DNA of 64,000 nt from Oscarella lobularis (GCF_947507565.1 NC_089180.1:682001-746000); one strand, 5' to 3'; shown: positions 13,362-23,639, counted from the stretch's first letter. Numbers and translations are program-made. Notes: a model not told the origin generated them from the letters alone.

Positions 13362-15452
13362 CTTTCAGAATCAAGGTTTTCGCCCTCAACTTCATATTTA
13401 GTCTTTTAGAATCAAAATTTAGGCCCTCAACTTCATATTTATTCCTTTAGAATCAACGTTTAGGCCTTCAACTTCATATTTAGTCTTTTAGAATCAAAGT
13501 TTAGGCCCTCAATTTGATATTTAGTCTTTTAGCATCACGTTTAGGCTCTCAACTTCATATTTAGTCCTTTAGAATAAGTTTAGGCCCTCAACTTCATATT
13601 TAAGTCGTTAGAATCAAAGTTTAGGCCCTCAACTTCATATTTAGTCCTTCAGAATCAAAGTTTAGGCCCTCAACTTCATATTTATTCCTTTAGAATCAAA
13701 GTTTAGGCCCTCAATTTGATATTTAGTCTTTTAGAATCAAGTTTAGGCCCTCAACTTCATATTTAGTCTTTCGGAATCAAAGTTTACGCTCTCAACTTCA
13801 TACTTAGTCCTTTAGAATCAAAGTTTAGGCCTTCAACTTCATATTTAGTCCTTTAGAATCAAAGTTTAGGCCCTCAACTTCATATTTAGTCCTTCAGAAT
13901 CAAAGTTTAGGCCCTCAACTTCATATTTAGTCCTTTAGAATCAAAGTTTAGGCCCTCAATTTGATATTTAGTCTTTTAGAATCAAGTTTAGGCCCTCAAC
14001 TTCATATTTAGTCTTTCAGAATCAAGGTTTACGCCCTCAACTTCATATTTAGTCTTTTAGAATCAAAATTTAGGCCCTCAACTTCATATTTATTCCTTTA
14101 GAATCAATGTTTAGGCCCTCAACTTCATACTTAATCCTTTAGAATCAAAGTTTAGGCCTTCAACTTCATATTTAGTCCTTTAGAATCAAAGTTTTGGCCC
14201 TCAACTTCATATTTAGTCCTTTAGAATCAAACTTTAGGCCCTCAACTTCTTATTTAGTTTTTGAGAATCAAAGTTTATGCCCTCAACTTCATATTTAGTC
14301 CTTTAGAATCAAAGTTTAGGCCCTCAATTTGATATTTAGTTTTTTAGAATCAAGTTTAAGCCCTCAACTTCATATTTAGTCTTTCTGAATCAAGGTTTAC
14401 GCCCTCAACTTCATATTTAGTCCTTTGGAATCAAAGTTTAGGCCCTCAATTTGATATTTAGTCTTTTAGAATCAAGTTTAGGCCCTCAACTTCATATTTA
14501 GTCCTTCAGAATCAAAGTTTAGGCCCTCAACTTCTTATTTAGTCTTTGAGAATCAAAGTTTATGCCCTCAACTTCATATTTAGTCCTTTAGAATCAAAGT
14601 TTAGGCCCTCAATTTGATATTTAGTCTTTTAGAATCAAGTTTAGGCCCTCAACTTCATATTTAGTCTTTCGGAATCAAAGTTTACGCTCTCAACTTCATA
14701 CTTAGTCCTTTAGAATCAAAGTTTAGGCCTTCAACTTCATATTTAGTCCTTTAGAATCAAAGTTTAGGCCCTCAACTTCATATTTAGTCCTTCAGAATCA
14801 AAGTTTAGGCCCTCAACTTCATATTTAGTCCTTTAGAATCAAAGTTTAGGCCCTCAATTTGATATTTAGTCTTTTAGAATCAAGTTTAGGCCCTCAACTT
14901 CATATTTAGTCTTTCAGAATCAAGGTTTACGCCCTCAACTTCATATTTAGTCTTTTAGAATCAAAATTTAGGCCCTCAATTTGATATTTAGTCCTTTAGA
15001 ATCAAGTTTAGGCCCTCAACTTCATATTTAGTCCTTTAGAGTTATTCTAAAGACCACTCATTGTTTACAGGCGATTGGCGTTATCGTCACGCAGGCCTCA
15101 TGGCCTTTCCTGCTGTCGGTGAGGGTTGTCACACTCAAATGGAAGTACTCCTACCTCAGCTCGTCGATGGCATATTGCCCTATTTCAGTGATCCAGTACA
15201 CGCTGACCAATAGAACAGAACTTATTCTAATCGATGTGTCTAGCATCCCCGAGTTCTCTACGCATGTTGCCTGTATCCAGTTAAGTAAAAACCCGGTATC
15301 TCTTATACGTAGGTTAAGTGCATAAAAAACTGTGTTAGGCCGCGGCGGCATCCGACGCATTCCTCCGCGTGGCTACAGACTGAAGCTGTGCAAGACGTAC
15401 GCCGTAGATTGATGTCTCTCGTTTGCGTCTTGTTCTTATCAATATTCTATAG

Positions 15453-15830
15453 CTTTGAGAGGTTTCAGTCGTGTGCTTACGGTCGTCGTTGCGTTTACGC
15501 TCACGGCGACGACGAGCACGCGCGGTGGTCGGTGATCGAGGAGAGACGTCAGAAAACCCAGTTGGTTCCCGAGTTGCTTAGTCAGAGACTTCGAGAGGCG
15601 TTTCTTAGGGAAAACTACTTTGTGGTAAGTGGGTGTGTGTCTTCCCATATGGGACGCTCCTTCTACGATCTGCCCTTGTGTAGTTGTCTTCGACTCAAGG
15701 TCGCGATGCACTGGACGTCGTGTGGGATCCGTGCGAAAGGTGGACTTTTATCGACGCGTCGAAGGAGCCGCCTTTTTCTTTTCTATTCAACTGCGAAATC
15801 AACTGCGAAATTACATTCAAAAAGGAAAAG
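15453..15830 (+). CDS. CCCH zinc-finger protein, partial gene fragment
   Basis: Two phase-0 exons can be read. Exon 15453-15624 is preceded by TATAG and followed by GTAAGT. It carries C-x5-C-x3-H in the stretch CAYGRRCVYAHGDDEHARW, the C-terminal part of a CCCH zinc finger, followed by a charged helix-like region. Exon 15684-15830 starts after TAG and ends before GTAAAC; it encodes DALDVVWDPCERWTFIDA and then a beta-rich stretch. CCCH fingers usually bind RNA, and the finger followed by an E-x-x-x-W segment resembles HELZ or ZC3H7 proteins, but that assignment is weak. I find no start codon, first zinc-binding cysteine or 3' exons; upstream lies the minisatellite and downstream the catenin-like gene. 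It may be a truncated remnant. A possible extra exon is 15070-15119. Confidence 0.5.
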
Positions 15831-15858
15831 GTAAACGGAACAAAGTTCGTCAGCACTC

Positions 15859-15884
15859 AATTAATTAATTAATTAATTAATTAA
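15859..15884. repeat. (TTAA)n microsatellite
   Basis: An uninterrupted run of TTAA units sits directly before an 18-bp inverted repeat. It is flanked on the left by CGTCAGCACTCA, which recurs at 15903-15914. Confidence 0.85.
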
Positions 15885-15932
15885 GTTACAGTAGGTAAAG
15901 ACCGTCAGCACTCACTTTACCTACTGTAACTT
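15883..15932. repeat. Perfect 18-bp inverted repeat (hairpin)
   Basis: The arms AAGTTACAGTAGGTAAAG (15883-15900) and CTTTACCTACTGTAACTT (15915-15932) are perfectly complementary around a 14-base loop. The loop holds CGTCAGCACTCA, a direct repeat of 15848-15859. This looks like the remnant of a small foldback element, placed between the zinc-finger fragment and the first catenin-like exon. Confidence 0.85.
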
Positions 15933-18900
15933 GAGTGACGTCCGACCGTTACCGTGCCGCTACGACCTCTCCCATTGAAAGCGGTGGAAACGAGATCGTC
16001 GCCTCAAGTGCACCCCAGAACGTCGCAGAAATCGTCTCCAGGTAAAGATTCTATATAGAGTAACGCTCTAGCTTATTCCGGCGCAGATCGAAATCGACGT
16101 TTCGACGACCGTTACGCCGATAGTTCGACAGGTCGCTTCTATCCGGCGCCCAATGCCCCTGCCGTCGCCGCCGCCGGCAGCGGCGGCGGCGCTGGAGGCG
16201 GATACGCCGCCCGATTTGGCGCGACCCGTCGTCGCCGGACGAATGGATAGGGGAGAACCTCCGCCGGGTGTCGTAGAACGCGAACCCAATGGGGGGCCTC
16301 GCCTCGCGAACGGAGGCGATCGGTACGGAGGAGACGACGACGACGACGATGACGGTGAGAAATTGATGAGGGGAGACCCTGTTTCGTCGAAAGGTTTCTC
16401 TTTCGGTGCGCGATGAAAAGAGAGGGGCGTGCCAGCGTCAGTTATTTATATATTTTTAAATTTAATTAAATCTTGAGATAGTCGAGGATTTAATTGATTC
16501 TTTCCTTTTAGTTGATCCTCCTTATCACGACCATCCGGCCTACTACGACAGGTACTCCTATCCCGACGACCCGACGACGCCCGTCAAGAAGAAGTACACC
16601 TACGACGCGGAGCCGCAATCGTACAGGCGAAACGACGACGACGACGATTCTATTCGAAAGCCGTCCATCAGTTCCTATGAAGATCACTCCAGTGATTGGA
16701 GCGACGATTACGGACGCGGCGGAGGCGGCGGCGGGCACTGCAGTCGACGCAGCGGCGAGAAGGAGACGATATCAGGAACAGGAGTTGGATTTGCCGGAGA
16801 TTATTGATCTATTGGCATCCGATGACTACCTGAAGGTGACGAATGCGGCTGGACGTTTGCAGCATATGTCCTATAAGGATGACGAGATGAAATCTCAGAT
16901 AAAGTAAGGCGCCGGGGGGAGTCGGTTTTACGGTGACTGCGCCATAAGGGGAGGACGTTTTCTCAAGGAACGAAGGAGCTATTCCCGTTCTAATTGACTT
17001 GCTCGGAAGTCAGCACATGGAAGTGTGTCACGCCGTCGCCGGAGTGCTGACGAATTTGTGCTACAGAAGTACGAATAACGAGAACAAGGTGGGACGGCCG
17101 GGGGAGAGAAATGAAACGGCGGTGAAGACTTGAGAAGGAAATGTTTTTTGTTTTTCTTAGCTTGCGGTTCGCGATGCTGGAGGAATAACGGCCTTGGTGC
17201 ATCTGCTGAAGACGACTCGGTCTATTGAGGTGAGTCTGCTGTAAGGCAAGCGTATAGTTAAAACGCATAGCGATGTATGGGTACCCTTGTTCATGCTACA
17301 TGTATGCCTAAGTGGCCTGTACATAAAAGTCTTGGCCTTGTGGCTTTAATTGGAAGCACGGCCCGCTTGCCAACAACTTGTCTCTGGGAATAAATCTAGT
17401 TTATAACCAATAAGGATCCAATGGGGTCGTGCGTTAGCCAGAACAAAGTTTAGATAATTGTACAGATAAGATTGCAATAAGGTTCCGAGACAATTCGATA
17501 ATGCCCGCACTCTTCGCCTCTCTTTTAAGAGTCTCGCTCTCTTTATTAGGTTGAGGAGCTTGTGTGCAGCGTTCTATGGAACATATAATCTTTTGAGGTG
17601 AGCGGTCAGTCAATTTCTCGTATTCTTGCTCATCATCCGGCTCTTTGCGGTTCCCAGGGTCTCAAGGAAGATCTTCTCCAAGAGAGCCTTCACGTTTTGA
17701 CTCATTACGTGATACGGCCTGAATCGGGTATTCAGGCGTCGTCGACGAGCGAGAACGCGCGAAAGGCAATGCCAATCAGTCCCGGTTTGGTCGACGCTCT
17801 TTTCTTCGTCATTCTCTCGGCGGAGAATACGTCTGACGTCGATTCGAAGGTAAGGGAGGAGGGAGAGAGAGGGGGTCCCCTTGTGGCGTGCATTACCATG
17901 GTGATAAGTTTAATGATACTGATTCATTTGAGGCTATGAGTCTATCTATACGTGCTTTGTCAGACCACACTGAGTCAATGGCCGGGTCTTTTGCGTACAT
18001 GTTCTCTGCTTTATAGAATGTCGAGAACTGCGTTTGCATTCTGCGCAACTTGTCGTTTCGACTCAAAAACGAAGTCACGCTTGACTTGGCCGATCAGGTG
18101 CTGGACGAAAGCTGGGAAAAGGCGCACATGGAAGAGCGCAGCCAGTACGAAGAGCGGATCGTCGACGAAAGGACAAAAGCGGCAAAAGCAGCACCGGATG
18201 CTTTGGCCAAAGTAACCAAAGTTAAAACATATATCTCGCTAATCGCTCAACTCCCGTCGCAGAAAAACAATCGCGAAAGAGAACGACCTACAAATATAAG
18301 ATCGCGGACGCATCAGCTCTCAGATCGATCAATGCGGCTTCGGCGATAGTCCGCCCACTGGAAGGTATGAGAAAGTCACGTTGAAATTCGTAGTTGGGTC
18401 CACGCAAGCACGTATCTGCCAGTAGTTCCTCTCTAAGACCTTTCGCTAGTGTATGGTTAAAATTTGCCCCAGTACTACATCTGAAGAGAGGGAAATAGTC
18501 TTTATTACCTTGCATGATTTTTCTCTCTAGTGGTCCGCTTTTATTCGGAGCGCGGTTCGCGAGGAGAGGGGTCTGCCTATACTCATCAAACTGCTTCAAC
18601 TTCCTCAAGACACTGTCGTACGCTCGGTTGCTACGAAACATGGCCGTCGATCCGCGAAACAAGGAATTAATCGGTATTATTAGAAGAAAGCCGAGACGTA
18701 GATGTGAATAATATAGCGCGTGTCTTCTAAGGAAAATACGGGATGAGACGACTCGTATGTCTCCTGCCGGGAACCCGAAGCCAATCGAGCGATTTTACCG
18801 TGCTAACAATCAGTGCCGTCTTGTGTTCCATTCTTGAACTGGTCACTCGGAATGCGGAGAATGCGCTGTGAGGAATGAAGGTGCCGCGAGGTAGCGATTG

Positions 18901-19031
18901 TAATATTGAGCGCCTTTGTAGATCACTCAAGGATGCAAGTGGCATTCCGCGCGTCGTTAGTCAAGTCGCGCCAGTCCTATATCCTATAAAGTTGGTCCAG
19001 ACAGCTAATCAGGTATGAGAACGAAAAGGGG

Positions 19032-19270
19032 TAGATTTTTTATCACTATATGCACTTCCTTAACTCCTATTATGTAATTAATAATCGTAAAAGATGCGAA
19101 TATTTTGTTGCACTCCCTAGATCAGCGTGATAGTGATAGTGATATTAATTTATTTAACATCACTATCACTATCACGCTGATCTAGGGAGTGCAACAAAAT
19201 ATTTGCATCTTTTACGATTATTAATTACATAATAGGAGTTAAGGAAGTGCATATAGTGATAACAAATCTA
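19032..19270. mobile_element. Foldback MITE-like element in a catenin intron
   Basis: Arms of 112 bp (19032-19143 and 19159-19270) are inverted copies with two mismatches, around a 15-base AT-rich spacer. The outer ends read TAGATTT and AAATCTA, so the element begins and ends with TA, as expected for a TA target-site duplication of Tc1/mariner-type elements. There is no internal ORF, so it would be non-autonomous. It occupies almost all of the intron that starts at GTATGAG (19013). Its terminal TA plus the next G forms the AG acceptor of the following exon. The near-perfect arms suggest recent insertion. Confidence 0.85.
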
Positions 19271-19590
19271 GCGTCACGTTGAACAACTTCAAAGAGACGC
19301 GCATGACGTTGAAACGCGAAGGCTGGAACATCAACGACTTCCAGAGCAGCGCTCTGGATCAGACGGACAGCATGGCCGTCGCCGCCGCCGCAACCGTCGG
19401 ATCCCAGCAGCCAGCGGACGCCCAGTGTCTTCGTCGACACGGCAGCACCTACAGCCAGCACAAGGAACTCAAACCGTATCGCGAAAAGGCGAAACAGCGC
19501 GCCGTCGAAGCGCGCGAAGCCGCCCAGCATCCCCAGCGACCCGTCAAAGGCGATTTCCCCGACATTGACGTCGACGAAGTGACGCGCGGC

Positions 19591-19650
19591 GGCGGTGGCG
19601 TCGGCGGACCGGCGGTGGCGTCGGCGGACCGGCGGTGGCGTCGGCGGACC
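19591..19650. repeat. 20-bp unit tandem triplication in coding sequence
   Basis: Three exact copies of GGCGGTGGCGTCGGCGGACC lie in the last catenin-like exon. Twenty is not a multiple of three, so each extra copy shifts the frame. With one copy, the upstream frame (ending VDEVTRGGGGVGGP) would continue into the downstream frame (ARYNKGNDAVDFPG and the Pro-rich tail). With three copies it stops within a few codons. Confidence 0.95.
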
Positions 19651-19945
19651 GGCGGCGGCTCGCTATAACAAAGGCAATGACGCCGTCGATTTTCCGGGCA
19701 TGCGAGAGGGATATGAAGCTCGGCAAGGAAGACCAAAGCGGCCGGCACCGCAACAACCGCGCCACGCACCGCCCCCGCCCCCGCCCCCGCCGCAGGACGA
19801 ATACGGAGATGAGTACTATCGCCAGGATCGTCGTCACGATAGGGAAGTGATGCGAGATCCGGACGATAGGTATCGTGGCGGTGAGTATCGATCTCGTCGC
19901 TATGACGACGGTGGGTATGGATGGGGATCGCGGGTCCCCTGTTGA

Positions 19946-20550
19946 AGAAGGCTCGTGGGTCTGAGAGCGCGTGCACGCGAAACGTTTTTAGTAATTAATT
20001 GTATGAGGGGAGGGGACGGGACCTGAGTGTTCGTATACATGATGAATTGGAGGTAGGTTCTAGTTAGGCGTACAAGTAGATTGCGCTGATGATTTGTAGG
20101 GCTCGTTTTTTTCCTTTATTTTGAGTACACTATATGTATTTGATCGTTATATTATGAAGTCGGCTGTACTGATAAATCTGATTAGTTTCTAGAAAAATCT
20201 CCCGGGGGGCTAAGGTACTTCTACACGTAGTGACGAATACAACGACTTCAAGAAATGTTCCTGTTGTTATAAGGTAAGTTGAGATAGTAGAGACGCGGCC
20301 CTCAACTGAGTAAACAACCCTGTATAGAATATCACATCCGTTACGTTTCATGATTAAGTGTAGAAGGTATATTTAGTAATGCAGCGGTGACTATAAGAGT
20401 TTTTTCATATATTAAACTCTTGCTGGCATCGATCTAAAAAAGGCAGTAGCTCAACTGCTAGGTTCATTCAATAGCGGTTCGCTGTCTGCCTTTGCTGTCT
20501 TGTCAAGAGAACTTTCCGCCATTCGGCGGAGTTGTCGACTTTCTAAATAG
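19946..20550. other. Gap without a recognisable gene
   Basis: This probably holds the 3' region of the catenin-like gene and the 3' region of the opposite-strand transporter. I see no ORF, RNA gene or strong repeat here. Confidence 0.5.
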
Positions 20551-21955
20551 TTAGCAATACAAAACGTAATAGAACCAGTCACGATGAGTGCGACTCCTTA
20601 AAGGCTTGCCACGGCAGCCATCGTGAATAAGATAGTCTGCCGGCACGGAGGCGGGCAGAAGGAGGAGGACTCCCACTGATTGCGAATAGGGGAGAGGATA
20701 GTGTGATGCAGATTAGTAGGAGGGCGTTGTAGACGAGATCCAGTGCGGCATTCAGAGCGATCTGTTTCAACGCGTATCCGTCGGGCCATTCGAATTCTTC
20801 GAAATTGGTCCCATCTAGAATGAGTTATTATTGGCCTAAAGAAAGATTAAATAGAACGAGAAGGTCCCCGCGTATTTGGTATACGTACCAGTAACATAGT
20901 ACGGTGACAACGCCGACGAGCCCTATAAAGCGTACGACGTTCGCTATAGGAACCTAGAAATTGACAAATTAACGCCGTCTCATTATAAATATTATTTTGT
21001 AAATACCGCGTCCTTTTGATGGACTGCGCGTTTTCTGTAGACAACCATATAATGACAACTAGCTGAAAGCGTAAAAACGATAGATTATAGGCCCCAATGC
21101 ATCATATGCATATATATGTTGCTTACCACGTAGCCTTCTACTGACGGGTTTATATTGTCGCCTTCTTTCTTATTTCCTGGAAAGAAGGCTACAAGACATA
21201 CGCCCGTGATGCAAATCGCAACGGAAAGGACCTTTTAGAATAATGAGAGCACCCACAATCAATTAATCAACGATGAGCATTACCTTAGGAATGGTGACTT
21301 TTTCTTTTAGTAGTGGCACAGACATTATAAATACCACAGCTGATGACGATTGATATATAGCTGTGTTACCAGAAACGCTAGAGAAAGAGAATGACGACGC
21401 GCAATTCCAGATATCTCAATGAGGATTGCCTCGTTCTTGTCAAGGACAGATACCAAGTGTACGCCGACACATTGATGATGAAAGCAAGGTATATGGCTTT
21501 CGTTACAACTGCACTTCGTCAAGCGAAATTAATTAATTAATTAATTAATCGCCTCTTACTGCCATCCGAAATGACCCGTGTGTTCCTTAGAAGTTTTCTG
21601 TTTCTTCCACGGATAAAACCTAAGCGTGAATGTCGTCTTGACAACAAGGAGAAGCAATGCTCTATGTAGACGCTCACCTCCACACCATCCAGAAGAGAAA
21701 GGCGAACGTGTAGGAACTTCGCACGCAGTAGTTGACGAAGTACGGCTTTGTGGAAAATAAGGCCCTATACGAAGCATGCATGTACGCGTGTTTACTTTCT
21801 TATAGGTTCCCTGCAAGTCCTGCAGAAACTCTGCCATTGCTAGCCCTAAACAAGAGGCTCGTCGGCTCGGCTAGCAGCTTCTCTCCTCGCTCACATGTCG
21901 CAATGAGACCGACGATGCACAAAAGCGCTCCTACGGTACGCCAGGACACTTTCAT
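20551..21955 (-). CDS. SLC35F-like transporter of the DMT superfamily
   Basis: On the minus strand, short hydrophobic exons line up as in SLC35F3/F4/F5 proteins: a first helix (WRTVGALLCIVGLIAT near 21955), KPYFVNYCVRSSYTFAFLFW near 21700, NVSAYTW near 21450, then SGNTAIYQSSSAVVFIMSVP with LLKEK, the typical DMT T-x-x-x-Q-x-S-S followed by L-x-E. Next come VLSVAICITGVCLVAFFPG near 21230, VPIANVVRFIGLVGVVTVL near 20950 and, near 20740, IALNAALDLVYNALLLI. Introns have GT and AG ends. Family members are multi-pass membrane carriers; some SLC35F proteins transport thiamine, others have no known substrate. A frame change is needed near 20690 (PLF to SQSVGVLLLLP) and between the first two exons. 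The stop is at 20551 or 20579 depending on frame. The substrate cannot be inferred. Confidence 0.55.
21527..21550. repeat. (TTAA)n microsatellite
   Basis: Uninterrupted AATT/TTAA units inside an intron of the transporter gene. Similar tracts occur at 15859 and 38424. Confidence 0.85.
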
Positions 21956-22002
21956 TCTCAGCGGTCATGTGATTTACGTCCTTTGTAATTAGTCAGTAAA
22001 AT

Positions 22003-22206
22003 ATGTACATTAATTTTTTTAGAACACTAGTTGAATTGGACGGATTGCATGTGAACGGAAAAAGAGGTGACTTGTTGGAGTCTACGAAAAAATCGGCCAC
22101 GGCGCATGCGTCTGATCAAATTTCATCATCAGCGGCGTCCGCCTCGAATGCAACGAAGCGGAAGAATTACGCGTCGTCGAGACTGCTCTCTTGGCTAAAT
22201 AGGTAA
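22003..22206 (+). CDS. Possible exon, product unknown
   Basis: An open frame starts at ATG 22003 (MYINFFRTLVELDG) and runs through a Ser/Ala/Lys-rich stretch to SSRLLSWLNR. It ends at AGGTAAGA, which can be a TAA stop or a splice donor. A TTTTTTTAG just upstream could also be an acceptor. Codon composition is protein-like, but I recognise no domain. It lies divergently from the transporter gene, about 50 bp from its first Met. A following exon could begin after CTCTTTAG near 22656, but nothing confirms this. Confidence 0.3.
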   Translation: MYINFFRTLVELDGLHVNGKRGDLLESTKKSATAHASDQISSSAASASNATKRKNYASSRLLSWLNR

Positions 22207-22980
22207 GACGGAGCTGATTTTTTGGCAAGGCAACGTTCCTAGGGCGCTCGCGACGCTAAAAACGCTCGAATGGGGCCCCCAATGTCCCCTGGCTAAGCGT
22301 TTGGTCTCGCGTGCTATCTTCCTATTTGGGCGTTCAAAGCGAATGCATGGGAGCCGCAAAGAACGCTCGGAAAAAATCTTTCGCGAAGAGGGGCCCCTTT
22401 TCTGGCCACGTGGCGAGCGCCAGTCTCGCTTCGCTCTCCCTTCGTGCGTCACGCACGATCGAAACCCCTAGAGCATCCCTCGTCTCCAAATTCTCACGTG
22501 GCGCGTGTGCGTTGCACACGAACCGCTAAGCGTACGTCGAAGCAAGCGGATTACAGCGCTGATCGAATATCCGCGCTTTAGCTAATCTTTCGTACACTCC
22601 CAGTTTTAACGACTATGTTATCAACTACTGTACAGTTCTCTCTCTTTCTCTTTAGTCTTCTCGACGCTGCTAACCGGCTCGTCTTGCAGCGGAAGACCTC
22701 ATTCATATTGGGTTCTCTCGCAAATGCCTACGAGCCAACTTCCAACCGAAATGGGAAAGAACGTCTGCGCGCGCGTTTTTTTTTTAATTTTTTTAATTTT
22801 TTGCATGGAAATAGTTGTAGATGCATTTAGCTTTTGATCTCCAGGGTATCTGGAGACAAAAGCAACGCGCTTTAGCTTAGGGACGCTTAGGGACTTGCGT
22901 GCGCGTGCACCGCAGTCCCTGAGCTAACGCGCGCGCTTATTTTGCAATAAAAGTAGGAAAAACGATGTTCAAAATTTTAT
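22207..22980. other. Gap without a confirmed gene; contains inverted repeats
   Basis: No convincing coding exon. A quasi-palindrome has arms TTAGCTTAGGGAC (22872-22884) and GTCCCTGAGCTAA (22915-22927), one mismatch, extended by CGCGC/GCGCG. A smaller hairpin is formed by TCTCCAG and CTGGAGA near 22842-22858. GC-rich stretches near 22280 and 22390 (GGGGCCCC) do not match any family I know. Confidence 0.5.
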
Positions 22981-23017
22981 TCAAAATATCCCGGATGCAA
23001 CAATTAAAATAAAAAAG

Positions 23018-23050
23018 TCCTCCTCCTCTTTCCTCCTCCTCCTCCCTCTT
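23018..23050. repeat. CT-rich (TCC)n tract
   Basis: An almost pure pyrimidine run of TCC units with small interruptions, just left of a minisatellite. The open frame on the opposite strand is low-complexity Arg/Glu and is not taken as coding. Confidence 0.8.
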
Positions 23051-23138
23051 GGTTGTCCCTGGGTCGTCGCTCCTGCGCTGCCACCTGACCCCCATAGGAG
23101 GCCAAGCGGTGAGACTGAGACTGCAGTCCCCACAGTGA

Positions 23139-23360
23139 ACTTTAACCCAAGTCCACAGGGGGTAGGCACATTAACCTCCAGCCACCAAGGAGGGAGACTT
23201 TAACCCAAGTCCCCAGGGGAGAGCGCATTAACCTCCAGCCCACAAGGAGGGAGACTTTGCCCAAGTCCCCAGGGTGAACTTTAACCCAAGTCCACAGGGG
23301 GACAGCTGATTAACCTCCGGCTGCCAGGGAGGGAGACTTTAACCCAAGTCCCCAGGGTGA
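23139..23360. repeat. 57-58 bp minisatellite, about four copies
   Basis: Units begin with ACTTTAACCCAAGTCC, continue with a CAGGGG run and ATTAACCTCC, and end with AAGGAGGGAG. Two units of 57 to 58 bp are followed by a partial copy, another 58-bp unit and a final partial unit. Copies differ at several bases. No function is evident. Confidence 0.85.
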
Positions 23361-23639
23361 TGTCTTCGTCTACATCTTCTTCTTTCTGCATCTAATATCG
23401 TCGGATTGGTTGATCCGTTGGGGAGAGGAGAGAACTAAAATTCAAATTGAAACCAGTGCACTCAAATCTACTGTCTTATTTACCTTGAATGACTTGAGGA
23501 ACGCCGTGGAGGAGGAGGGAATTGATCCATGTATTGATATAGGCATCTACAAAAAATGTCGATTTCAGCCAAAATTTGAGGTGTGAGGTCCTTTTGGTGT
23601 CGCGAGGTCAAACAGGCAACCCATCCCCATTGTTTTATA

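Larger units (their letters stand above)
1..15040. repeat. 15-kb minisatellite array, 40-41 bp unit
   Basis: A head-to-tail array fills the left edge and stops abruptly near 15040, where the last unit runs into unrelated sequence. The unit is about 41 bp (CCCTCAACTTCATATTTAG, then TCCTTTAGAATCAAAGTTTAGG), with a 40-bp form lacking one A and common variants (CAATTTGAT, CAACTTTAT, TTATTCCTTC, TTAAGTCGTTAG). Fifteen kilobases correspond to roughly 370 units. Each unit carries TAG in several phases, and TAA and TGA on the other strand, so no reading frame survives. The array continues beyond the left edge. Variant units recur in fixed order, giving higher-order repeats of about 0.85 to 1.2 kb. 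I see no embedded gene or transposon. Whether it is pericentromeric, subtelomeric or interstitial cannot be told from here. Confidence 0.97.
15937..19945 (+). pseudogene. p120/delta-catenin-family armadillo protein gene, frame repeatedly broken
   Basis: The conceptual exons follow the vertebrate p120/ARVCF/delta-catenin order. First comes a Tyr/Asp/Arg-rich N-terminus (GRFYP, YYDRYSYPDD). Armadillo repeats follow: LDLPEIIDLLASDDYLKVTN at about 16790, GAIPVLIDLL at 16980, GGITALVHLLKTTRSIE at 17180, LVCSVLWNI at 17560, GLVDALFFVI at 17800, NVENCVCILRNLSF at 18017, [19 protein letters not shown] at 18540 and [16 protein letters not shown] near 18650-18745. The ending is LKREGWNINDFQ and a Pro/Asp/Tyr-rich tail. 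The family binds the cadherin juxtamembrane tail at adherens junctions. Defects visible: TAA at 17586-17588 where a Ser is expected, TGA at 18869-18871, frame changes near 16200, 16740, 18250 and 18625, about 27 residues missing near 17720, and a 20-bp triplication at 19591. It could instead be a live gene with many sequence errors, but the two nonsense codons and the missing segment favour decay. Exon edges are approximate. Confidence 0.72.

Noticed and set aside
1-15040. TTTAGG in each minisatellite unit as a telomere-like repeat
   Set aside because: It occurs once per 41 bp within unrelated sequence; there is no tandem TTAGGG or TTTAGGG.
1-15040. CRISPR-like array
   Set aside because: There are no unique spacers; the whole unit repeats, and the rest of the window is animal nuclear sequence.
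17586-17588. Alternative genetic code (TAA as sense)
   Set aside because: TAA, TAG and TGA act as stops at the ends of EXD2, NSFL1C, TMTC4 and the filamin-type gene, and the in-frame stops would need to mean different residues.
19449-19976. Minus-strand frame of 175 codons opposite the catenin tail
   Set aside because: It is a GC-rich shadow of Pro/Arg-coding sequence with no family signature.
22615-22830. Second exon for the 22003 frame
   Set aside because: An acceptor-like CTTTAG is present, but the frame runs into low-complexity Phe/Asn and no homology supports it.
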